Source: Phoronis australis
Taxonomy: Eukaryota; Phoronida; Phoronidae
Length of the DNA: 64,000 bases
Assembly: GCA_002633005.1 (NCBI GenBank)
Contig: NMRA01000771.1
Span: forward strand, 1 to 64,000
Direction: 5' to 3'
The position numbers and the translations under genes were made by a program. This document shows, piece by piece, positions 49,218-63,200 of the stretch (the stretch's first letter is position 1; each line of letters begins with the position of its first letter). The notes beneath the pieces were generated by a model. That model did no database searches. It saw only the letters and a list, made by a program, of their open reading frames with translations, and had not been told where the DNA came from.

Positions 49218-49662
49218 CTACGCAAAAGAAAAATATGCCGTTTGACAACATTTGCTAAAAAGACATCAAGATCAAGGTGGGCATTAGTGAAGAGGGAGCA
49301 AGTCATAAGGATTTCATAACATGATTTTTGATCTTAACCACGTTATCACTGGTAAGGTACTATAAAACCTGAATTAAAGTAGAGAACTTCTTCAATAACA
49401 GTCAAAATGTAGGCAATTAGACTTCATTAAGTGACATTTCCGAGCTAAAGTAATTTCTAAGAAAATTGATGTTGTTCAAAACCAAGTTTTGTATAGCAAA
49501 AAATTGCACCCAAATATTTGGCAAAATTTGAAGCACTTGCAGCACTGTAGTTAGCTCGTCAAAATTAAGAAAGGGACCATTTAGCAAATAAATTTGTTTC
49601 AATTTAGTACAACCTGGGCTGGTTAGTAGCTTTATCATTTCCCTCTAGACAACTTTCCTTAC

Positions 49663-49873
49663 CTGGTGGAATTGCAGGGTGCTCGGCAGAGATATTCGGT
49701 GATGGCGTTGCTGGGTCTTGGACACTCAATTCTACACCCGGCATATCAACAGGACCAGGAGATAGCTGTTGAGTGTAGCGGGCATCATGCCCATTGGAGA
49801 ATTCTTGTTTCCCCTTTTCATCTGCTGCGGTATTGGGGGTAAGGCCATCGCCTTTACGTAGACAGTTACCCAT
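49663..49873 (-). CDS. Src-family kinase exon 1 (start codon, acylated unique region)
   Basis: The ATG at 49873 is in good context (TATCCATGG). 211 nt encode a low-complexity, proline-containing 70-residue unique region beginning MGNCLRKGDG. Gly2 is the expected N-myristoylation site and Cys4 a palmitoylation candidate; the basic RK pair would help membrane binding. MGNC also starts Drosophila Src42A. Donor CCAG|GTAAGG. A CTCTGTTGACAG acceptor at 49946-49944 suggests this exon carries about 70 nt of 5' UTR and that a non-coding first exon lies upstream. Confidence 0.93.
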
Positions 49874-49943
49874 GGATACAAGTGTCTGTGTATACCATTC
49901 AAGGTGTAGGTAACAAATCCCAACTTAACTAGAGTGAGAAAAC

Positions 49944-52000
49944 CTGTCAACAGAGAAAACAAAATATTTATAATCTCAACAGCGCAGCTTAATTTTTTGC
50001 AAATCCTTTGAAGATTAAATTACTAAAAAACATGTGAATATCTTGACTGCCACAGGCTACGAAAATCGCCAGGTCACATTTTGTGACCTAGCCAAAACCC
50101 AGGTCACATTTTCAAAACCCAACTCGCATTCATAAATGCCAGGTCGCAAAATTTTCCCGCCACTTTTATGCACCAAAACTGATTTTTTAGATCATCGAGA
50201 AAATGTTTAGATTATGCTCTTACCTATGGCCTTAAATACTCACAAATTTCATGTCGCAAAATTGAGTTCTTACATGCAGGTACGGCGTTACTGCCATTGA
50301 AAGGCTCTAGAGCCCAAGGCTAGTTGATGACGTGAAAGTTGAATCAGTGCTCTCTAACCGACACTTGCTTTCGAGTAGCTAGGATTGCAATGTAAAAAGG
50401 GAGAAAATATTCGCTGAAAAAGTATCCATGATTTTGTTAGGCTTGACCTGCTGTATGACTGTAATCAGAGTCTTTAAACATCCAAACTAACTCTGAGTGC
50501 AAACTCCTTCCATTTTTTTTGTTCACAGCCCAAATTTTGCAACTCGACATTTGAAAAACATATTGTCGAAAAAAACGTGAAACATTGCCCTAGTCAAATG
50601 ACGTACTTGGATGCACTGGAACAATTCAGTGCAAAATTCACAACAAAAATGTGGGACTTATGCTGTTTACGTTCTCAACCCATGAAATAAAAAGCTTTGA
50701 CATAATTGTCGGGTTTCCATCGGGTAATTCGAGTTTGCTCAATACCTTCTATGTACGAGAAAAACAGGGGCCCGTTCCAAGAAACGGACTAAAGTTCATT
50801 TTTGACTTAAGTCTAAGATTGGTCTTAACTTTCATACTTTGAAACTTCCACATCCGGTATGATAGTTAAAATTAAGACAAAACTTTTATCAAAAACTTAA
50901 TTCAAACTTAAGATCTCTTTCTTCAAACGGTCTACAGACAAATTTAAGTTTTATCTTAAAATTTACAGGTCAGTCACAAAATGACACACATGCAATTACT
51001 TTCTTTCGGAGGTATGAAACAAAGCCGGGATTTGGTTTTAACGTATTGAGAAGACATTTTTTTTTGAAAACTGAAATTGTTGTGCAAAACGAGAGTGACT
51101 CAGTATATAAACTGCGTGGCAATTTCAAACCACACGCCGTCGTTTGTAGTAAGCTATGATGGGCGCTAGCCTGAACTGTGGGCGCTTAATTGGAAATTGT
51201 CAAAGTTGAGGGGGGAATGCTTAGTAGAGCAGTGAGCGCTTATTTTGAAACACTTCAAAGGTAGGGGATAAACGCATGTGTGAGCATAGTGTTAAATTGA
51301 GTGTTTGTGGTAATAAGATCTTGAAAGAAATGTTATTCAATACAATTTTGAGTGCTAAACTACATCTAGTAGGGGTGACTTTCTGGCTATCGTTACCACC
51401 TACAGATTGTCAAATAAGCCATTGGCGCCCAGGTGCTTAACAGAGCCAAGCTGGTATTACTCTTTCATTTATGACTGTCGCTGTTCTCTTTTGATATGCT
51501 GCTTTGAAGTGTTGCACACAAATGAGTTCGCGCACGTGAATCGCTAGAGTTAAGGCCTTCATTTTACGTTGGCAATACCATGTGACAGATGACTTGCATG
51601 TCGCGCATGTAGCCCCAGAAACATAAGTGTTTGAGAAATTCTTAGCAACTCAAAAACTGTGTGACCGTCATTTGGCAATTGTCTGCCAGGACCGCCTGCA
51701 CATTAACCAACAGGACCAACCAGTGCCGCTGTGCAATATCAGCGATATTGTCGTGGATTATACATGTTTGTATGTGAAAAATTTTCTTCAGTGCATTCAC
51801 AACTTTGCAAAAGTAGCTGAAAATGTTAGCCAATGAAATACGTCAAAGATCGATTCTGCACTATCCCATTTTCACACGACATGCTTATAAGTCATCAGGA
51901 GGGCTGTTCTTGATTAGTGTTCTATTGAACTTGATTTGCAAGTACCTAATAACAGTCGGATTCACATGAGTTGCTTTATATTTGCCAGGTATCTTTCGAG
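49944..52000. other. 5' side of the kinase gene, no gene recognised
   Basis: It contains a palindromic pair of AGGTCA half-sites (50071-50089). A stretch beginning GGGCCCGTTCCAAGAAACGG (about 50769-50960), with several CTTAAG/TTAAG inversions, looks like a decayed MITE. I see no promoter or exon I can support. Confidence 0.4.
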
Positions 52001-52691
52001 AAGAGTAAAAACTCAACTTGCATTTAGTGACAAATAACTCGAAAACGGTAAGTCTGGGAAAAAGGTTATCACAGAAGTTTTGAAAGAGCATACTTCAAGG
52101 AATCCACATGCAAAAATTCATGTCATTTGCTTTTCCCGTTAAAAATACAACACCAGAACGATTGAAAATGGGTGAAAATGCACCAGAGCCACCATTCTTA
52201 AAAGTTACTTCCGGTTAAACAAAATTTTATAAAAGTCAATTAACAGCAACAAACACATGACCAGTTTGAAAGTGATTGGTTCGCCGATGTGCCCTCTACA
52301 GGAGAAAACGTTTTCGGCCAGATATCGAGGTGCACATGCGCCATTGTCAATATTTCCGCCATCTTTAACCAGAAGTCAATGTTTTTCGGCACAGTTGTAG
52401 CACATGTGTTCTATAATAATCGTACCACGTTTCAGCCCTGTACGTCGAAAAATGTGGCCTCTATGATCATTTGACTCTGAAATCGAAAACAAAATGGCCA
52501 TCATGTCCGCAATTTTGAATTCGATCATGACCAAAAACAATAGGCTTCCAGGACTTTACGATCTACACGTCGTGTGCAAATTTCGTGAGAATCGAACGAA
52601 AATTGCAACCTGTACAGTGCGAACAAAAAAAAAACTTGACGACAGAGCAACAAACTTGGCGAAATTTATTTCGCCAATAATTTCGCCAAGT
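52000..52691 (+). mobile_element. Partial copy of the TTGGCGAAAT hairpin-ended repeat
   Basis: Matches the roughly 660-bp module of 30.6-32.07 kb from AATAACTCGAAAACGG onward, in the same orientation. It ends in ACTTGGCGAAAT (52654-52665), ATTTCGCCAA (668-677 within 52.6 kb) and ATTTCGCCAAGT (52680-52691), so the end can fold two ways. The left part of the family is missing. Confidence 0.75.
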
Positions 52692-55009
52692 AATAAAGAT
52701 GTTGCGGTATACATCTCAGGGCACATGTAGTATCATCATCTATACATTCAAAAGACCTTAAAAGCAGTTACGCACATGCCAACTTTATTGAGATTAAAAA
52801 ACACGGCATGAGGCTTAAACATCAACACATACATGAGACCATATTTTGTCAATCAATAAAACATGTATCAACCATCATACATAAGGAATTTCAATTAATA
52901 CTAGACTTTGGTAAATTTACCAACACACATAATATCCTTATCAACTTCCTTGTTACCAAAGCCCAGCCTAGCTGTGTCACTACTGGATTCAGGTCACACC
53001 CCAACTAGGTCATGCCATATCTGAGAGCTGAGATAAGGCCATAAATCTTTGTGACAGTACACACAGCTAGTACTGTACAGTGCATACATAATCCTCACAG
53101 ATACATAATCCTCACAGATCTGATGAAGGGGGCTGGCAATGGCAGTTTTAGTAATTTTCTTATACTGGATTTGATGAATAATTCTGGATATTGTGACATA
53201 TGACAATACTTGTATTGTTAAAATGCACAAGTCTTCTCTCAACGTTTGAGGCCCAACAATGAGTGCATATATTACAAATAATTACATACCAAATAGTTTT
53301 ATGAGATATTTTACAGTATTTCTTGCAACAAATGTAAGGACAAGGTTTAATCAAGATGATAAATTATCAGCAATAAAGCACCAGTTCATAAAAGTGCAGT
53401 AAAATTTCAGACAACAATCACATTTATGTATTGGTTGGGTACGATGAACCATAAAACAAGTAAACCTATCTATTGATTTGAATTGTTCGAACACCAAAAT
53501 CCCTTTACTTCTTTCAATGAGTTTTTAAACATTTTTGCAAGAGTTAGACTATCTCTAATTAACAGCTTTGCAAGTTTTTGGTGAATGTAAGCAAGTCTGG
53601 ACATAGCTATTTATTCAGTCAACAATACATGGCATTACACAATAAAAATAACCCATTAATAGTCAAAGTAGCTTTTCAAACAATGCCAGATTGACATAAA
53701 AATAGAGCAGAGAAAACAAAGCGAGCAAAGGCTGATTAGACATTCACCACGAGCAAGAATTTTGTCTTCGGCTACTCCTTGATTGTCTTCTTCAAATTAT
53801 TTCTCAGAGTTACGCAAAGATGCAGCTTGGCGCCATCAACCATCTATGATCTGTTGAGCACTGAATTACGGATACCTCTGAGCACTTCTTTTCAAGTTCC
53901 TTTCAAATGAACCAGGTTCTCTTTGCAGTCGTGACTGTTTACAATATGCAACGACTTGTTCCTGCTACTTGACATGCAAGTTTCAGCAACTCTACGTACC
54001 AACGGACGAACGCATGGCAGCTCTTACAACTCCGACTGTGATGTCAACAGCTACATTGCAGATAAATTCTTAAGTGTGGACAGACCTTAAAAATCTTTTA
54101 AGTTGAAGATAGTGATTTTGACTCATCTTCAAACAAGTAGTTAAAACAAGCTAGTGGAACCAACCCTCACTGCTGGTGTAATGAATGAAAACATTCCAGT
54201 CTAGACATCATGTATGGTTGTGAAAAAATTATGAAATCAATATTGCTACCAAAAAATTCTAAATGTGTGACAAAAATAAGGTTTTTCAACATAGCCTTTT
54301 AACTGTGAGGCTTAGCAATTATAACCAATTCACAGCCTTTGGCTCAATAATGGACTTCTTTGTTAGTCATGACCCTTTCTCAGCAGAGCAAATTGCCAAG
54401 AGCATTATTTCCTTAAGATGGTCTGAAAGCATAACCTATTCATTTGATTTGAAAGCTTTTTTGAGAACTACCCCTGACCTTAACACTGCTGCCTCTAAAC
54501 AGGGTGATGTTTTCTACATCAACTTAATTTTCCATGGTTCTCAAGTTACTTTTACCAGATCTTCGTCATTAAGGTTCATCCCTAACCTAGGGTTAGCAGG
54601 TTGTCTTCCAGACAAATACTACTTTTTAAGTTGTGACTGGGTTTTGACAATTATACATTTGAATCGATTGAATACAGAAAAATAACATGATGTGTTCAGT
54701 CACTTCAGTCTAATGTTTGTGACTGTGAGTTAAAGGTTTTCGCTCAAATGACAAGGAAACTTTTAGCAGCATCTTCCAGCCTTCTTAGCTGATGGGCATG
54801 ATGCATCTAGCCCATCTCACAATATCTGGTGTAAAGTCTAAGAACACAGAAAGACATGTGAAATGTGGTGTAACAATTGGTTCACTGTAATGGGCAGAAA
54901 CTAGCACAGTTGCCAATTAAACTGCTTCAATCAACTACCACCACCACTGACAATAGTTTAGGGCAAACATTTCTGGGAAGAGTAACAAGAGCAACAGAGA
55001 TCGTTAAAT
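52692..55009. other. No gene recognised
   Basis: AT-rich. A 140-codon plus-strand frame (54263-54685) is the longest here but shows no motif. A short direct repeat, ATACATAATCCTCACAG, occurs twice at about 53084-53117. Confidence 0.4.
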
Positions 55010-55985
55010 GCACCTACGAATGCATCGCAAATGATGTGCTTTTAGGGTTGTGTATTGGTCATAAAAATGGCCACTAGGAGGTGCAAAATTTATGAAAATT
55101 CGTTGAGGACCATTGAAGATACAGAGGTAAACTTAAAATCTAAAATTGCCACCAGGGGGCACACCAGTACGTCACATTTTTTGAAAATACGTTGAGAACG
55201 TTTGAAGATACAGAATTTAACGTAAAAAATAAAATTGCCACCAGGGAGCACACCAGCTCTCAAATCTGTCCAAAAGTCGTCGTCGTCCTTTGTCAACATC
55301 ATATAAATGTACTTACTAAATTTAGTAAAGATCCTGCAGACGGTTTAGGAGATACAGCCATAGGCGCAAAAAAAACTGCCCCTAGGAGGCGCCACAGTCG
55401 TCAAAATCGTCGGAAAATCATCGTCAGCCATCCTCTTCATAGTAAGAACATACATGCCAATTTCCATAATCATCCTTAGAGCGGTTTGGTTGGTAGAGGG
55501 GTGAACGACTAAAAACATACTCGAAAACAGTAAAAATGGCCACTAGGTGGCGTAAATTACGTCGAATCTATCCGAAAATGGGTGGATAGCGTCATCTCAC
55601 TACTAGATGCCTACATGCCAAATTTTATGACAATACACTGAAGACCTTTGAAGATATACAGGTAAGCGTAAAAAACTAAAATTGCAACTAGGGGGCAGAC
55701 CAGTAGTCAAATCCGTCCGAAAGTTCGCTCATGCTGTCCCATCGATCACAGGAACACGTGTAAAATTTCATGAACATACGACAACGTCAAACGGTTTTGG
55801 GTTAGAGCAGCGGATGCCGGACTGACGCCGGACTGACGCCGGACTGACGCCGGACGGACGCCGGACAGATGCCGGACGGACCCCGGATGGACGCTGCCTG
55901 GATGGACACTGCCTGGACAGACGGATGGACGGAGATGACGGCATAATGCGTTCACATATAAATATGTGGGCACATAAAAATGGAG
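55010..55985. repeat. 455-bp-family repeat element with CTCF-like motifs, block 3
   Basis: Same leader (GCATCGCAAATGATGTGC), same motifs (anchors at about 55071 and 55550) and same tail as block 2 (GATGACGG...ATATGTGGGCACATAA), 33 kb away. It contains TTGCCACCAGGGGGCAC (core 55149-55162), which fits the CTCF core exactly. The tail carries an 11-bp minisatellite, consensus GCCGGACTGAC, at about 55811-55925. Confidence 0.88.
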
Positions 55986-58900
55986 AAGATAAAGAGTTTT
56001 TCATACATTGTGACATATCTCTCATCTATAGCATTCTCCATAGAAAAAATATGTTGCAATTCGCATGAAATGCCACAAATATTTCAAGAAATACATGGGA
56101 TTAATTCCACAAACGGTCGTGTCCCCAAAGGCTTCATGAATACGAAAAGTTATGTTGTCTCTGTTGACATACATTGACACAACAGTCAGTGCAGTTCAAT
56201 GCATTACGCCACCAGACTGAGGTTTAACCATGTACAGATAATGACAATTTTTAGGTGAATCCAAAAACCGAGCACAATGGATAATATTTTCCTAGTATTA
56301 ATGCAGCAAACTTTTGTAAAACCCAGAATCCTTGCAATTATGTGTCCAATGCAAAACTTTTTGTATTAACACTTTGTGTGAAAAATAAGCTGGATTATTT
56401 CCACCAATTTTCACATGGGAATGGCACATGTCTTGCTACTGTTGTTTTTCATGGGATACTTATACTTTATCCAGTATGATTACATGACTGATACTTGTGT
56501 CATATGATTGGCTGAAATGCAGTTTGACAAGTTTGGATATAATGCAATAATGACCAAAATTAGTGTAGAATATTCATTCAGGCCACCCAGACATCAGATG
56601 TCAAGTGCTACTCCCAACCTGACCAATCAAAAGCTACAGAAACACTAAACCCTGACAACAAAGTAACCAAATGATATCAGTACACCAAAACAGTTGAGAA
56701 CATGGTAATCTAAAGATAGGAATAAATCAGAGGAAAGAAGCATCAGTGGCCATGTAATAAAACAAATGGTAATGAACATATGAGCATATCAGGTCATGAA
56801 ACTCAGGAGAGCAACGTTGCACGAAGCCAAACATTGGTCCATATGATCCAATATCAACCTCTAGATTGGTCCCTATTTATTCAATTCACAGCCATGTCCA
56901 GTTTTTCATGTTAATCATGGTCAGTGCCAGTTTGAAGTAAAATTTCTCTGGAATTGTGAGCAGCAAAGTCTGTAGTCTTTCATGTAGTTTATCATCATTT
57001 GTTTTTTTCTGTATGTGGTATTGGTATTGAACGAAAAATGGAGTAAAATTGGTAGAGTTTTAGCATCTGTATCAATGGGTACATCAACCGTATATGGCAC
57101 TAATTAATTATATATTTTACTTACCATATGTAGAATATTGCAACAGGTCAAATTTCAAAGCATGTTTTAAAAAAACAAAAATGAGAAAACAACAAATTCC
57201 AAAACATTCCCAAACTAAAATATCACACTAAATAAGTATTTTACAGGCTGAAACGTCTGTGAAGGGGATCACTGCTACACAACAAAACTACCATGAACAC
57301 ACAATAAGCAATTTTCAAAATCAAAGGCATCTTGAGACTTCACTCATACCTTCAAACATATAATTTCCAAACAGCCACATTGTCTTTTTGGCCAACATGT
57401 TTTTGGTGCATAGAACTGTAGAAACACTAAAGCCAGTCTGAGTAATCTATGAATTCATACTAGGTTCAAAAGCAACAGGGAAATCTATCCAATAAAAGAT
57501 CATATGTCACAATCCCTTGTTAAAATCAAAAAGACCTTGGCTCTTACCAGACAAACACAGTCATGAAGGGCTATGCATATTGTAAGTGTAAGGTTTACCA
57601 TATCTATGTTTTTGTGAGTTATACTAAGAACTTAGGAAGAGGTTTCTACGTAATAGAACCAAGGTATCCAATCTAGAATTCCTATGTTATATCAAAGATC
57701 CAATAAACGAGAGGCCTCCAATATAAAGTGAGTCTCCAATAGCGGCAGGGTACCATGCAGGCAATCAAGTTGACCCTGAAGCTGGAGACTGGTAATCACA
57801 TGGTGTGTAACGTACACACCAAAGCGGTTATAATTTTAAAGCGATTTAGAAATCATAACTCTCTGAACACCTTAAAATGGCTTTATAAGTTGTAACAGTA
57901 GCATGGTTAAAACCCTCTGTGATGGTGGTTTAGCAAGAGGTTACAACCAGTTATAACTCTAGTGTCAAATCTCTTTGGAGATAAAGGTGCACCAAGGCAC
58001 TAACTGGGCTGGGGTGAATAGGAAAGTGATACCACTGATGCCTAGCGACTAAAACAACACACTATGGTGTTTTTAAAACACAAGACATGTGTATCCAGGA
58101 ATCGCACAGACAGCCATATATTGAAAATAACATAATATCAAGACAATTGACCAAAATTTAATACAGTACATTTTTATCTTTAAAGCAAGATTAATTTTGT
58201 GAAAAATGCTTCAACTGGTGTGAGATTACACAATGCAAGTAGTAATCCACAGTGCTGTTACGGAGCTGCCCTACAGCCATCTTTTGGCTGGCCAACTTGC
58301 TGCCACCAAGAGCCCTAAAGACGTTCATTTGTTAGTAGTAAGTACACCACCTTGATGAAGCCCCTTCCACAAATGATTCACGTACTTGTCTAATATCTGA
58401 GCACAGTACCTACTATAATAGCCGTCATGTTACTTACCCTAATAACTAACAGCACATGTGGGGACCCTGCACAGGCAAACCTTCTACAGAGTCAACATCT
58501 CAGTTCTTCCAAAAACTTTCATAAACAGTGTTCTCCAAAACAGAAAATTCAAACTCGACAGGAATTACAAAATCTATGTACATGTTTGAAAGCTCATGTT
58601 CATACTGCGAGAAGTTTGTGTGCTAAAACTTGGAACAAATGCATTGAACTGGTACCACAATGTTCTAATTTGCTAAGAAAGGACTAATCTCTCAATACTT
58701 TAAACTCAATGCAAGGGTTTTGAAACTCGACGCAATTAAGCCAATCTTGTCACGACAAAGTTCAAACTCAACACAGTGACTAGTCAAATCAGGTTGTGGA
58801 GAAAACTGATAAAGAACAAGCCGAAATTAATTTCAAATCATGTTTTAATTCAAAGATTGATGCCAACGAGTGTAGCCAAGATGTTGTTTTGGTACCTTGA

Positions 58901-59900
58901 ACATAACAGAATCCCCAACTGGAAAACTGTGCAAGTTTGTACAGAAAATATACATTGTTTACAGTTTTGACATCTAAGTTTTTTTAAAAAAAATGAATCA
59001 TGCTTTCTTTATCAGTTGAGTACCAGACAAGGAAGTTGAGCCATGGTTCCTTATTCTGAAACTGAATGAAGTGGGTGTTCTCGCCCATTGTCTTGATCAT
59101 CAAGACATTTGAACTATGAACTGGGTATATGACATGGCGAACTAGTAACATTGAGTCACTCACAACAACAGACCTTGAAGTATGCCTCAAGTTCCCTCTC
59201 AAGACCACCACACACAAATGCAACCGAAACAAGCCTTGTATCACCTCATAACATTTACAGAAATATTGAAAAACTACTTTTCTCAGGGTTTGGGGGATAT
59301 GGTAGTATCAGTCTAATGAGCAAATTGCATACTGCAGTTATTATATCAAAGGAGAAAGAATAATTACAAAATTGGTGAGTTGACAACTGGTTTATCAAGC
59401 AGTTTTCTAGCAATGCTAGATGCTACTATGAAAGATATACCAGTAAGCTACAGTAAAAGTAAAAAAGAATATATGTATGCTCAGAGTCTCTGGAATAGAT
59501 GAGAAGCTGAATTTTATGCTTACAAGGAAACAATTAACAAATGATAATGGCCCAAATAACAACTTCAGGCTAAAACACAGAAATATTAACACAGCAAAAT
59601 AGAACAGATCTACTTTAGGGTAAAATACCAAGTTGTTTTAAAAAGTCCTACAAGGAAGTATTGTTTTAAAGAAGAATCAATTTCAAGTCACACCTCAGAT
59701 AAAAATGATGGCCTGGGTTGTACTTTATCACTGGTCAAACGTGTTTTCATATTACATTGACATGCGTTTTATATATAAAGCATTTTGCTATGGATTATGT
59801 TTCTGTTTCGATATCACACAGTCGCAGGTCATCTCCACCACTTCATATAAGATTAAATAAATAAACATTGTTTACACCTGCTTGCGAACACAGGTCTCTG
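55986..59900. other. No gene recognised
   Basis: AT-rich with short uninformative frames. A 21-bp palindrome, TGGTGTGTA-ACG-TACACACCA, lies at 57801-57821. Confidence 0.4.
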
Positions 59901-59904
59901 TGCG

Positions 59905-60150
59905 TTCCCACCATCATTAGCTGTGCTCCCACCACTATCATTAGCTGTATTCCCACCACTATCGTTAGCTGTGTTCCCACCACTATCATTAGCTGTATTC
60001 CCACCACTATCATTAGCTGTATTCCCACCACTATCATTAGCTGTGNGCTGTGTTCCCACCACTATCATTCGCTGTGTTCCCACCACTATCATTAGCTGTG
60101 CTCCCACCACTATCATTAGCTGTGCTCCCACCACTATCATTAGCTGTGTT
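59905..60150. repeat. 24-bp minisatellite (about 10 copies)
   Basis: Unit CTGTGTTCCCACCACTATCATTAG. Because 24 is a multiple of 3 it reads as an 8-residue repeat in every frame; on the minus strand it reads TANDSGGN. An N at 60046, between two partial GCTGTG copies, marks an assembly join, so the copy number is unreliable. A minus-strand frame from 60267 runs through it (MDITEMPTGTATPAEEL, then the repeat, then QRPVFASRCKQCLFI) but has an in-frame stop just upstream and no convincing splice acceptor, so I do not call it a gene. Confidence 0.9.
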
Positions 60151-60269
60151 CCGGTCTTTCCCAGGACCCCCTGTAAAAGGTGGAGTGCCAGAGGTGAACA
60201 GTCTCTGCCTGGCAATAAGTTCTTCCGCAGGTGTTGCAGTTCCAGTTGGCATTTCAGTTATATCCATCC

Positions 60270-63200
60270 ACTCGTCTCTGCCTTGCCTTTGGTACTACCC
60301 TGACTCCGAACTCCTGCGTCACACCAACTACTGAACAAGATGAAAACCATCTAAAGCTGATCCCAATTGAAGACTCTACATTTCCGTCCTCGTGACAGAC
60401 ATATGCCACTTGAGGTCATACACTCCTGCATTGATGAGCTTCTTCTGTTACTATCTCCTGAGGTACATCTATGTTGCCTCATGTCTTTAAGTTAGTAAAA
60501 GATGTTATTTGACCGAGTGTTCGCTGCACTACTAGAATGTGCTTGGAAACGATGGTTATCTAAAATAACCCTGACAAACAACCCAATTCCTAGTTTTTAG
60601 CGCTGATATAGTCTCTTTATCTCCAGTTCAGTAAATGAAGTCTTCTTTGAACCTCACAGTCACTATTCACTCACAACATTTAGTTGTGCTGCCAGGTGAA
60701 CATCCCGACTGTTTACAAGTAATGAATTGCAGGTCAATCAAATGTCCATGAAATTTCTCCAGTTTCCACATTGAAGGTCCGTACTTAGGAAAACTCAGTC
60801 GCCCTGGTTCTAATCTCATAATACCTCTCCACTTGACCTCCATCCAGACTGCTTTTGTAAATTTTCAATCTGAATTCCTCAACACCTGAAATATGTGATC
60901 TCTTCTGTCTCTTTTTCATGAATTTCTTTTCTCTGGCTCTGCTGCCCGAAGTACATAATAAGCTTTCCGTCACTAACTCTACCTAAAATCTGCTGGTGTC
61001 TTGTCCTGCTCTCGCCTTCTTCAATCACTGATGTTGCCAACTAGCTTCTTCCTGTTCGTAATTCAGTGCTTCTGAGTTTAATAACATGGTCACATAGGGT
61101 CCCACAGCTGAAAGATTCGTCACCTTATAGCATTGGCAACAACAGTCTAGATAACAATCCAAGTTGGTAGCACCACAGTTTTGTGTTGTTTGGTAATCCC
61201 CTGTGGTCAACCTTCATTAGCCAGACTCTCTGGTCTAGGACTCCTCTAACCCTGGTATCACCATTCAATGCTCCATAACAGACATTCTCAAAACACTTGA
61301 CTGGACTCTTTGAAATAGTGGAATCCTTGCTCCTGTCAGCTTGCATGTCTTCTGTCTTTGAAGAAAGTGTTTTTGGATAACAAATTTCTTGATACGTCTG
61401 CCTTGAACCTCATCATCCCCAAGTCGCAAACCTGCTCAAGAATGACACTTAATGCAACCTGTCCCCACAAAGCACTGTCATTACTGAACAAGGCTGTCTG
61501 ATGTACCCCCGCATTGAACCACTCCACTGTTTCGTTGCTCTGGATATCAATGACATGATAGAAGAATCCACTTCTCCAGCTTCGGCCACTCTGTCACAAC
61601 TATGCCAATACTGAACCACAAAGTAGATCTTTAATACGACTATCACCACCTAGGGACCATCTGGGGTATGATATGCAGTCATAGCCTCTTTGATGATTGC
61701 ATGGAGAACTGATATTTGCACGTCGACACAATAAAGTCAAAGTATGCACTATGTAGATATTCATTTGTTCAATAACGGTGATGTGCTACAGGCAACATAA
61801 TAGGGCAGTCCCGGATTAAACGATGACAGAACTCTCGTTTGTCCCAGAGATAAGAAAGCATGTGACCTCGTTGTGGAAATCAAGTACGTTTTCATGTCTC
61901 TCATAGATGACGAAGAATTTTAGATCACGCATCCACGGGTTTTTGTCCAGTTTATCAAACTTTCTCACATCGGAGTTGCAGTCTACAGTACAGCAGTAAT
62001 ACTTCATTGGCATTAGAAGGATGAACAGAGTAATGCAACCGAGAAAAACTTGCAAAGAATCAAGACAATAACAAATAACATGTCATGTGAAGCTCCAATG
62101 GCATGAAAATGAGTCAGCAAATGCGCCTGACAAATTCGGGTGTCGCTGTATATTCCGGGACGGTCCTATTGGCCTTGCAAGCACCTGTACATGAGAAATT
62201 GCTCTACGGTAGTCTTCACCATATACTATTAGCTGGTTTATCCTGCTTGAGAGGATCTTGGCCAGCACCCTTACCAAGCAAATAGGCAGAAACTCTTCCT
62301 CATTTGGCTTGCAACATCCTTCTACTAGACCTCCATTCCACAGTTAACACTGTTGCCTCCCACATAACTCTAAGGAGTCTCCATAATCTTAACCACAATT
62401 AAGAAGTTAATTAGTAACTCTTGTACACCATATATGAAATCCCCGCTTGGTTCGGTACTGATTTTAAACATGCTGAGAACAGCATCCACTTACAGCTCTT
62501 ACAGATTCTTACAGCCAAAACTCTTCAACAGGTGGTACTAGCTTATCCCCAGTCAAACTGACCCAAGGTTTTGCTTCCTTGTTTATTGTAGTGTTTCCAG
62601 TAAAAGAACATCCACATCAATGTTTAGAAGGGGAGTGTGCTGCACTAAAGTTTCCACTAAAACAAACTACTGATTCCCAATACCAGCTTTCCTGTTATTA
62701 AGGCACAAGAAAAACATAACACTGTTATACTATTTTTTAGAATTTTTGTCACATGGCTCCAGTGATGGATTATGCCAACATAGTGAAATAGAAGTCAACC
62801 TCTACGCAGGCTTTGGAGTTTCAATCAAATCTTAACTCAGTGAGTTTTAACATTCATTTCCAATAATAAACTTGTTACCTCTCAGTGTTCCTACCAGGAT
62901 TAAAGTAAAGTGCAGAGGAAATGATGAAATACAGTCAAATGTACTGTTGAAGGTAAGTCCCAGAGGAGACCACTATGTTTTTTGATAATTATTTGTGAAT
63001 AACTAAAAGCATAGGAAACAATTTTTATAAAAATGCCAGCTTAGACTGAAGTTTGCCTTAGACTGAAGAATGTGTCTATAGTGATTCAATATTTTACAGG
63101 TTAAGACTTAAAAGCACTGTAGTCTTAATTAACATGATGATCAATCAAACATTAAACATGGTGCCTCAAACTTTGAGCTGGGTGATCAAATTCAAGCATG

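Noticed and set aside
54263-54685. Plus-strand frame of 140 codons
   Set aside because: Composition is plausible, but there is no recognisable domain and no neighbouring exon; length alone is not enough in this AT-rich DNA.
62083-62310. Minus-strand frame with VRVLAKILSSRINQLI, faintly like an RT fingers motif
   Set aside because: The following residues do not continue an RT and the match is too short.
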